A DNA stretch of 18,759 nucleotides from an uncultured Collinsella sp. (GTDB taxonomy: Bacteria; Actinomycetota; Coriobacteriia; Coriobacteriales; Coriobacteriaceae), in assembly GCA_902470925.1 (NCBI GenBank), contig CABRIF010000037.1:1-18759 (forward strand), given 5' to 3'. This document shows positions 13,208 through 18,759 of the stretch, piece by piece. The position numbers were made by a program, and so were the translations under genes. Under the pieces are notes generated by a model. The model had not been told where the DNA came from, searched no databases, and saw only the letters and a list, made by a program, of their open reading frames with translations. Every line of letters begins with the position of its first letter. The first letter of the stretch is position 1.

Positions 13208-13936
13208 CTACTTCTCGAGCACCACCTCGCGCCGATCACGCGTCACCAGCTCACGTACGGTAATCTCGGCGTCGAGGTACCGGCTCAGGTTCCATGCCAG
13301 GGCCTCAAGCTCGCCCCGCGCATCCTCAACACGCGCAGGCTCAAGGCACTCGAACACAACCACGGCATCCCTGGTTTCGTCGGCCAGCGCAGTCCGCTGG
13401 CTGTCGCGCCAGTTCCAGCAGCGGCTCGTTGCCCCCACCTCATCGAAATAGATAAGCTCGCCGGGAAGCGCCGGGTCGTCGGTATCTTCGCCGATAGGCA
13501 AAAACGACTCGCCGCCCTCAGCCGTCACGCCCAGACGATAATCACCGGCGATCTTATTCAGGTCGAAACCGCCCGTGGGGAACGCGTAGGTGAGCGAAAC
13601 CGTATTGTATATGTCCACGGACGGGGTGATGGAGCCCACGGGTTTGCCCTTGAGTACGCGCTTGAGCAGGTTTTCGATCGCGCACCGAGCACCGCGCTTT
13701 GTCTTGAACGCCCGATATGCCTCGCGCCACACGCGGACCGCCTCATTTTCAGAGATAACCTCGCTCGTGAGGTAACGCTGCGCCGCCGCGTTTGCCCGCG
13801 CAAGGCCGCGCGCAATCTCCTCCGCGTCCGCCGCGGGAACCTCGGTCCCCGGCTTCAGGCCGCGCGCAACAAGAACGCCGATTGTGGCATCCGGGAAAAG
13901 CTCCCAGAACGAGTCCTCGGCAATGAACTTCTTCAT
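13208..13936 (-). CDS. B3/B4 tRNA-binding domain protein
   Basis: The protein is 242 residues from ATG 13936, with GGGAG upstream; the frame extends to 14296 but that part is low-complexity and has no homology-like pattern. The start MKKFIAEDSFWELFPDATIG and LVARGL, then RVWREAYRAFKTKRGARCAIENLLKR (split: RVWREAYRAF, KTKRGARCAIENLLKR), VGSITPSVDIYNTVSLTYAF, PTGGFDLNKIAGDYRLGV and the C-terminal NWRDSQRTALADETRDAVVV match free-standing B3/4 proteins. The B3/B4 fold is the editing module of phenylalanyl-tRNA synthetase beta chain, which removes mischarged tyrosine. Stand-alone versions are thought to edit or bind aminoacyl-tRNA in the cytoplasm, but their role is not settled. It lies 160 bp from the lpdD-like gene on the same strand. 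No functional link is evident. Confidence 0.88.
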   Translation of the reverse strand: MKKFIAEDSFWELFPDATIGVLVARGLKPGTEVPAADAEEIARGLARANAAAQRYLTSEVISENEAVRVWREAYRAFKTKRGARCAIENLLKRVLKGKPVGSITPSVDIYNTVSLTYAFPTGGFDLNKIAGDYRLGVTAEGGESFLPIGEDTDDPALPGELIYFDEVGATSRCWNWRDSQRTALADETRDAVVVFECLEPARVEDARGELEALAWNLSRYLDAEITVRELVTRDRREVVLEK

Positions 13937-14349
13937 GATGCTCCCATCGTCAAACCGATCTGCCCGCTTCGCATGAGGGGTCGTCCGCCATGCGCCCCAC
14001 AGCAACCAGAGACGCACAGCGGGCGGACGCACCACCTCAACCTGGCGAGCGTCCCACCTATCAACATCTTGAGAAAAGTGTAGCAAATCGGCCGCGCCCG
14101 CCCCGGGTGCCGCACGCGAACGCGCCGGCCCCAAGCACCGTCCGCGATCGCAAACCGCACCCACACCGCATGCTGCCCAGGCGCCCACAACACCCGAATC
14201 CGCCGCACCGGGTATCGCGGACGGCACACCCCACTCGGCCCGCCCCGGGTGCCGCACGCAAGCATGCCCGCTCCAGGCGCGCAACAACCACCCCACTATC
14301 GCGCATTGTGCTATCGTGTCACGCTATACCTGCAACCGAAGGAGCTCCG
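13937..14349. other. Divergent gene-free gap with 22-bp direct repeats
   Basis: These 413 bases separate the B3/B4 gene (minus) from the PF06541 gene (plus), so promoters for both should lie here. A TATACC box at 14325-14330 precedes the plus-strand gene, but its -35 is poor. A GCTACACTTTT stretch near 14075-14085 on the minus strand could be the other -10 region. The middle is very GC-rich and contains an exact 22-bp repeat. Confidence 0.6.
14096..14257. repeat. Exact 22-bp direct repeat pair (14096-14117, 14236-14257)
   Basis: Both copies run GCCCGCCCCGGG-TGCCGCACGC and are identical, 140 bp apart. The bases after each copy (GAACGCGCC and AAGCATGCC) and the stretches GCATGCTGCCCAGGCG and GCATGCCCGCTCCAGGCG also resemble each other, so a larger duplication is likely. 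Confidence 0.8.
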
Positions 14350-15612
14350 GTGACCTCGAACAACGCACAGAGCGAGCCCGTCGACTACGACCTGCCCGGC
14401 AACGACCTGGACCCGCGCACCATCACCGCCGAAGAGCGCCGGCCCGTCAGCCTGCTCGTGAAGGTGTACGGCGGCCTGTGCGCGCTCGACGGCATCATCA
14501 CGCTTCCGCTCATGGGCGCCTACTTCGGCATCGCCGCCTATCGGCTGGCAACCGACCCCACCCAAACGCTCATCGGCAGCAACATCACGCTCACCACCTC
14601 CGTCACCGTCATCGGCGCCATCCTGAGCTTCATCTCGTCGGTGGCCCTCATCCTGTTCGGGTGGACCCTCATCCGCAGCCACCGCCGCGACGCCGCGCGC
14701 TGGTCCTACGCGCTGATCGTCCTCACCGTGGGTCAGCTGCTCATCGATGTCATGCTGCAGGGCATCGGGCTTCACCTCATACGCCCGCTTATCCAGATCG
14801 GCATCCTCACCGCGCTGTCCGCCACCGTCGACCCCGCCCTGAAGCAGAAGCGCGACCTGCAAGATCGCGCCGCTGCCGAAGAAGGCATGCTCGGACGCGA
14901 CCTCACCGGCGAAGGCTACATCAAGCTCAACTTCTTCAACCTGTTCTGGGTATTCTTGGTCTGCTGCGTGCTCGGTCTGATCATCGAGGTCGTCTACCAC
15001 ATGCTTTTCGTGGACCCCGGCGTCTACCAGGACCGCGCGGGCCTGCTGTTCGGGCCGTTCTCCCCCATCTACGGCTTCGGCGCCGTACTGCTCACGGTCA
15101 TGCTGAACCGTTTCTACCGGAAGAACTTCCTTATCATCTTTTTGGTGAGCGCCCTGGTAGGAGGCGTATTCGAGGCGGCGGTGAGCTGGTGGATGCAGAC
15201 CTCGTTCGGCGCGATTGCCTGGAGCTACTCGGCAGAGCTCGCCCCCGGCATCCCCGACCCCATGGCCATCCTCTTCCACGGGCGCACCTCAACGCCATTT
15301 ATGTGCATGTGGGGCGTGCTGGGCGTACTGTGGATCAAGCTGTGCCTGCCGAGGCTGCTGGCCCTCATCAACCTCATCCCCTGGAAGTGGCGCTACTCGC
15401 TCACCACCGTCGTCACCGTGCTCATGCTCGTCAACGGCATCATGACGCTGCAGGCGCTCGATTGCTGGTTCGGGCGCGTGAGCGGTCGCGAAAGCACCTC
15501 GCCGGTCGAGCAGTTCTATGCCGAGCATTTCGACGACGCCTACATGGAGCAGCGGTTCCAGAGCATGTCAATCCACCCGGACACCACAAGCCGTCTGGAG
15601 GGCGGCGCCTAG
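14350..15612 (+). CDS. PF06541-type putative ABC-transporter type IV membrane protein
   Basis: The protein is 420 residues from GTG 14350, chosen because GGAG lies just upstream (CTCCG spacer) and the sequence before it is low complexity. Residues 1-35 are acidic and cytoplasmic. An N-terminal set of about four membrane spans covers residues 40-160 (VKVYGGLCALDGIITLPL onward). After a charged linker (KQKRDLQDRAAAEEGMLGRD) the C-terminal half holds the family core: FFNLFWVFLVCCVLGLIIEV, GLLFGPFSPIYGFGAVLLTV, FLVSALVGGVFEAAVSWWM and WKWRYSLTTVVTVLMLVNGI. The GPFSPIYGFG loop is the clearest PF06541 mark. The family was named as putative ABC permease, but no ATPase partner is adjacent on this strand, and a real transport role is unproven. 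It is the only plus-strand gene in the window. Confidence 0.82.
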   Translation: MTSNNAQSEPVDYDLPGNDLDPRTITAEERRPVSLLVKVYGGLCALDGIITLPLMGAYFGIAAYRLATDPTQTLIGSNITLTTSVTVIGAILSFISSVALILFGWTLIRSHRRDAARWSYALIVLTVGQLLIDVMLQGIGLHLIRPLIQIGILTALSATVDPALKQKRDLQDRAAAEEGMLGRDLTGEGYIKLNFFNLFWVFLVCCVLGLIIEVVYHMLFVDPGVYQDRAGLLFGPFSPIYGFGAVLLTVMLNRFYRKNFLIIFLVSALVGGVFEAAVSWWMQTSFGAIAWSYSAELAPGIPDPMAILFHGRTSTPFMCMWGVLGVLWIKLCLPRLLALINLIPWKWRYSLTTVVTVLMLVNGIMTLQALDCWFGRVSGRESTSPVEQFYAEHFDDAYMEQRFQSMSIHPDTTSRLEGGA

Positions 15613-15831
15613 GGCCGGGCTCGAAGGCTGCAGGCGAACGGCGCGCGGCACGTCCACGGGCGCGTGTCGATCACCTGGCATGTCAACAGCGGTAGAAATG
15701 CCTGAGAGGAGCGGTGTCCATCGTGCATCGGACGGGCGCTGGCACCCGCACGCGGTCCCGTCGACGCGCCGCCGAGGCGCACCCGTCCGCAGCCCCGCCA
15801 CACGCTGCACGCGGCCACGCCGCACGCCCGC
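15613..15831. other. Convergent intergenic gap with a long inverted repeat
   Basis: Two genes end toward each other here. CGGACGGG (15729-15736) and CCCGTCCG (15782-15789) are exact inverted copies around 45 bases that contain further GC-rich pairing. No T-run follows on either side, so this is not a standard intrinsic terminator, but it could act as a bidirectional one. Confidence 0.4.
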
Positions 15832-16695
15832 CTACTCCTGCGTCGAGCCCCCAAGCAGCGCTTCGTTGCGCTCGAGAGCAAGCTGCTCCTGCTCATCACG
15901 CTCGGCATCCAGATCGCTTTGCGAGGCGCCCGGCTTCTCCGTCAGCGAGCTCACCGAGTTCACCTGCTTCTGGATCGCCGCCGCGGTGTCGTCATCCATG
16001 CCGATGATCTTGAGCTCCCAATCAATGTTCGACGTCGACGTCGATTGGGACTTCGTCCAGATGAACGTCAGCATGGCGCGGCGGGTACCGGTGGCCGGCA
16101 GAAAGCCGAACAGCCGGTCATGCTGGAAATTCCCGTTGTCGTCCACGAGCGTGTAGACGTTGTACACCACCCGGTTGATCTTGTCGTTCAGCAGCGCGTT
16201 GGTTGCCAGCGCCGACGCCTGGATCTGCGAGTTCGACAGCAGCTCCAGCTCGTTGCGCGAATCGGTGTCCACCACCGACACCTCCACGGTGCCCGCCTTC
16301 TCGTCGGCCTTATCCACCGTGAACGTGCGCGGGAACTGCGTGAAGCCGTTGCCCCACTCAACACCGCTCTCCATGGCGTGCGTCACGGTGTCCACGTTCG
16401 CGCGCTCCGAGAGGTTTGCGGTGTTCAAACGACGGCTCACGCCATAGATGATCTGCATGCCCAAAACCAACACCAGCACGCCCACGATCACCAGCCCCGC
16501 CGTACGAGAAATGGTGCGCCCCACCTGCGAACCAGACGGGTCCTGCGCCGACAGCGGGTCGACCGAGGCGCGCTTGGCGGCCCGCCGGCCCGTGCGCTTG
16601 GCGCGGGAACGATCGGGGTCGATGACGCCGGATTCATCGAGCTCGGAGAACAGCTCGACAACTTCATCGGGGGTGAGTTGGTGCTTGCGTGCCAT
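15832..16695 (-). CDS. Unknown membrane-anchored protein coupled to an ABC exporter
   Basis: The protein is 287 residues. Residues 1-25 look like a small helical domain (LTPDEVVELFSELDESGVID). Residues 30-43 are basic (RAKRTGRRAAKR), and a single membrane helix spans about 66-85 (AGLVIVGVLVLVLGMQIIYG), giving an N-in topology with an outside domain of about 200 residues. That domain has alternating strand-like segments (TFTVDKADEKAGTVEVSVVD, RAMLTFIWTKSQST, DWELKIIGMDDDT) and a charged C-terminal tail (SDLDAERDEQEQLALERNEA). No known family is recognised. The ATG is three bases after the ABC exporter stop codon, and its ribosome site AAGGTAGG overlaps that stop, so the two proteins are made together. 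An accessory, substrate-handling or signalling role for the exporter is inference. Confidence 0.8.
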   Translation of the reverse strand: MARKHQLTPDEVVELFSELDESGVIDPDRSRAKRTGRRAAKRASVDPLSAQDPSGSQVGRTISRTAGLVIVGVLVLVLGMQIIYGVSRRLNTANLSERANVDTVTHAMESGVEWGNGFTQFPRTFTVDKADEKAGTVEVSVVDTDSRNELELLSNSQIQASALATNALLNDKINRVVYNVYTLVDDNGNFQHDRLFGFLPATGTRRAMLTFIWTKSQSTSTSNIDWELKIIGMDDDTAAAIQKQVNSVSSLTEKPGASQSDLDAERDEQEQLALERNEALLGGSTQE

Positions 16696-16698
16696 GGC

Positions 16699-18468
16699 CT
16701 ACCTTACATCGCGGGCGCGAACGCCTTCGAACTGCATTCGATAGTAGCGGGCGTACGTGCCGTTTTGCGCGAGAAGCGCCTCATGGGTGCCGCGCTCCAC
16801 AACGCGCCCACGCTCCACTGTCGCGATCTCGTCTGCGTTTTTGATGGTCGACAGACGGTGCGCGATGATGATGGTCGTGCGTCCGGCGGCCAGGCGCTCG
16901 AGCGATTCCTGCACCGCCTCCTCGCTCTCGTTATCCAGCGCCGAGGTCGCCTCGTCCAAGATCAGGATCTTCGGGTCCTTGAGGAACACGCGCGCGATCG
17001 CCACGCGCTGCTTCTGCCCGCCCGAAAGCCGGCTGCCCCGCTCGCCCACCACCGTGTCGTAGCCGTCCGGCAGGCTCGCGATGAACTCGTGGATGTTCGC
17101 TTTGCGCGCGGCATCGACGATCTCGTCGTCGGTGGCGCCGGGGCGGCCGTAGGCGATGTTGTCCCGCAAGGTGCCGTCGAACAGGTAGACGTCCTGCTGC
17201 ACCAGGCCCACCGCACGGCGCAGGCTCTCCTGCGTCACCGAGCGCACGTCCTGCCCGTCGATGGTGATGGAGCCGGACGCCACGTCGTAGAAACGCGGCA
17301 GCAGCGAGCAGGTGGTTGACTTGCCGCCTCCCGAAGGTCCCACCAGCGCGATGGTCTCGCCCGGCTCGATGGCGAGGTTCATGTGGTCGATCACCGGACG
17401 CGCCTCCCCGGTCTCGGGAGCCTCCGCCACATCGTAGGCGAAGCACACGTCGCGATACACAATCGCGCCCGCAGTCACCTCGAGCTCGCGGGCATCCGGC
17501 GCATCCTCGATATCCGGCACCGTGGCCAGCACCTCGTCCATGCGCTTGAAACCGGCGATGGCCTTCTGGAACGTCTCAGTGGAGTTCACCAGCGTCTCGA
17601 CCGGCGTGGCAAACAGGCTGATATACAGGGCAAACGTTGCCATATCAACCGCCGACATGCTCCCGCGCGCCACCAGGTAGCCGCCGAGCACCACGATCGT
17701 CACGTACAGGGTGCCGGTCATGAGCGCGCTCGTGGCCTGATAGGAGCCCATCACGTGGTACTGCGCCACCTTGGAGGACAGATAGCGGTCGTTCGACGCG
17801 CGGAACTTTGAGCGCTCGGTGCGCTCGTTCGCGAAGGACTTCACCACGCGCATGCCCGCCAGCGAGTCTTGGAGCTGCGAGTTCACCTCCGAGATCTTGG
17901 TGCGGTTGTCGGCGAACACCGCGCGCATATGCAGGTTCTGACGCACCATGACCGCGGCGAACACCGCGGTAATCGCCGCCATGACGCCCGCCAGGATCGG
18001 GGAGATGGTGAACAGGATCACGAAGGCGCCCACGATCTCGATCGTGCAGATGATGAGCCATTCCGGCACGTGGTGCGCCGCCTCGCAGATGTCGAACAGG
18101 TCGTTCACCACGCGGCTCATCATGTCGCCCGAGTTGTGCTTGTCGAAATAGGCGAAGCTGAACCGCTCGTACTGGTCGAACAGGTCCTCGCGCATCCGCG
18201 ATTCCATGCGGGCGCCCATGATGTGGCCCTGCGCCGACACGAAGTAGCGGCAGGCGCAGCGCACCAGGTACAGGGCGATGAGGCCGGCCGCCAGCAGGGG
18301 CAGGGCTGCCAGGATCGCCTGCGCATCCTCCGTGAACAGGCCGTTGGTCAGTGCGCGCAGGATGGACGGGAACGCAAGGTCAATGCCGGCCAGCACCAAA
18401 GCACAGCCCGTATCGGCGAAAAACAGCCGCTTCTCAGGCCCGTAGTACGAAAGAAAGCGCTTGAACAT
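16699..18468 (-). CDS. ABC exporter half-transporter (membrane domain fused to ATPase)
   Basis: The protein is 589 residues from ATG 18468 (MFKRFLSYYGPEKRLFF), the usual size of an MsbA/BmrA-type exporter. A GAGGAGG site lies upstream, with a rather long 14-base spacing. The open frame continues to 18735, but that part is low-complexity DNA and then adapter. Residues 15-300 hold six membrane helices with the type-I exporter loops (SFAYFDKHNSGDMMSRVVND). The ATPase has Walker A GPSGGGKST (377-385), Q-loop glutamine near 425, signature LSGGQKQR (481-488), Walker B ILILDE (501-506) with catalytic Glu506, D-loop SALD and His537. All catalytic residues are present, so it could work as a homodimer. 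The substrate is unknown. A second half-transporter may lie beyond the contig end. Confidence 0.95.
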   Translation of the reverse strand: MFKRFLSYYGPEKRLFFADTGCALVLAGIDLAFPSILRALTNGLFTEDAQAILAALPLLAAGLIALYLVRCACRYFVSAQGHIMGARMESRMREDLFDQYERFSFAYFDKHNSGDMMSRVVNDLFDICEAAHHVPEWLIICTIEIVGAFVILFTISPILAGVMAAITAVFAAVMVRQNLHMRAVFADNRTKISEVNSQLQDSLAGMRVVKSFANERTERSKFRASNDRYLSSKVAQYHVMGSYQATSALMTGTLYVTIVVLGGYLVARGSMSAVDMATFALYISLFATPVETLVNSTETFQKAIAGFKRMDEVLATVPDIEDAPDARELEVTAGAIVYRDVCFAYDVAEAPETGEARPVIDHMNLAIEPGETIALVGPSGGGKSTTCSLLPRFYDVASGSITIDGQDVRSVTQESLRRAVGLVQQDVYLFDGTLRDNIAYGRPGATDDEIVDAARKANIHEFIASLPDGYDTVVGERGSRLSGGQKQRVAIARVFLKDPKILILDEATSALDNESEEAVQESLERLAAGRTTIIIAHRLSTIKNADEIATVERGRVVERGTHEALLAQNGTYARYYRMQFEGVRARDVR

Positions 18469-18720
18469 GTATCTGAACTCATCCTCCTCAACGAACGCTG
18501 GGGCAGCACGGGCCGCCCCAGCAACACGGCCACCAGGCCTGCTCATCCTGCCTGCCGCGGCGCGCGCAACCCGGAATGCGGGTGCAGGCGCGGCGCGCGG
18601 CCACAGAGCGCCGCGGCGGGCGGGCCACCAACTCGCAGCCGAGCCGCACGGCCCCGGAGCGTCGCCGCAAGCGTAGTCGCAACGCGCCGCTGCGCCCGCG
18701 GCGCGCGGACCGCATCGCCC
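18469..18720. other. GC-rich leader region of the ABC exporter, cut by contig end
   Basis: Apart from the hairpin, no gene or promoter can be supported in these 252 bases. The open frames crossing it are GC-driven and extend into adapter sequence. Confidence 0.55.
18497..18522. other. 8-bp stem hairpin just upstream of the ABC exporter ribosome site
   Basis: GCTGGGGC (18497-18504) and GCCCCAGC (18515-18522) are exact inverted copies with a 10-base loop. On the minus strand the hairpin ends about eight bases before GAGGAGG. It could be an operator or a leader RNA structure affecting translation. Confidence 0.5.
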
Positions 18721-18759
18721 CTGTCTCTTATACACATCTGACGCTGCCGACGATACTCC
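18721..18759. other. Untrimmed Nextera Read-1 adapter (artefact)
   Basis: CTGTCTCTTATACACATCT (18721-18739) is the reverse mosaic end, followed by GACGCTGCCGACGA (18740-18753) of the Read-1 adapter and six bases that look like index. Peptides starting MYKRQ or MCIRDR on the minus strand come from this adapter. Confidence 0.98.

Noticed and set aside
13937..14296. N-terminal extension of the B3/B4 protein
   Set aside because: The upstream frame is low-complexity GC-rich sequence crossing a 22-bp repeat, while ATG 13936 has a good ribosome site and the natural family start.
14318..14335. Third possible copy of the 18-bp palindrome before the PF06541 gene
   Set aside because: It keeps TATAC and CAA but the left TTG half-site is GTC, and the match overlaps a plausible -10 box. 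Too weak to group with the other two.

Overview
The window is an assembled fragment of a high-GC bacterium. Gene families, codon use and layout suggest a gut-type Actinomycetota of class Coriobacteriia (Collinsella/Olsenella-like). That placement is inference; no marker gene is present. Both ends are untrimmed Nextera sequencing adapter (1-45 and 18721-18759), so genomic sequence is only about 46-18720 and the outermost genes are cut by the contig edge.

Layout from left to right. (1) 46-1766, minus strand: the N-terminal part of a LacX-like aldose 1-epimerase, then a MerR-family regulator. (2) 2111-8162, minus strand: a six-gene PTS operon read right to left. It starts with a PRD/EIIB/EIIA multidomain activator, followed by lactose/cellobiose-type EIIA, EIIB and EIIC, a MupG-like (DUF871) 6-phospho-sugar hydrolase and an RDD membrane protein, and ends in a strong intrinsic terminator. 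The genes would sense, import and phosphorylate a disaccharide or amino-sugar glycoside and cleave it inside the cell. (3) 8276-13047, minus strand: a prenylated-FMN decarboxylase locus with an LpdD-like small protein, a UbiD-family decarboxylase, a DUF554 membrane protein and a UbiX-family flavin prenyltransferase. UbiX makes the cofactor, UbiD uses it, LpdD-like proteins are thought to help cofactor handling, and DUF554 may move a substrate or product. The ubiD and lpdD-like genes each carry an almost identical 18-bp palindrome upstream (TTG-N4-TATA-N4-CAA), although 1.5 kb separates the two copies. (4) 13208-13936, minus: a free-standing B3/B4 tRNA-editing-like domain protein. (5) 14350-15612, plus, the only plus-strand gene: a PF06541-type membrane protein. 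(6) 15832-18468, minus: a half-size ABC exporter translationally coupled to an unknown membrane-anchored protein.

The most unusual part is the intergenic DNA. Each gap above 300 bp contains degenerate repeats: four 40-bp units at 1889-2048; a nested 30/65/39-bp minisatellite at 12222-12615; a 24-bp perfect duplication at 12024-12074; 22-bp direct repeats at 801/865 and 14096/14236; and an AT-richer 197-bp element with 26-bp inverted arms at 11639-11835. None looks coding. No RNA gene, CRISPR array, transposase or phage gene was seen.
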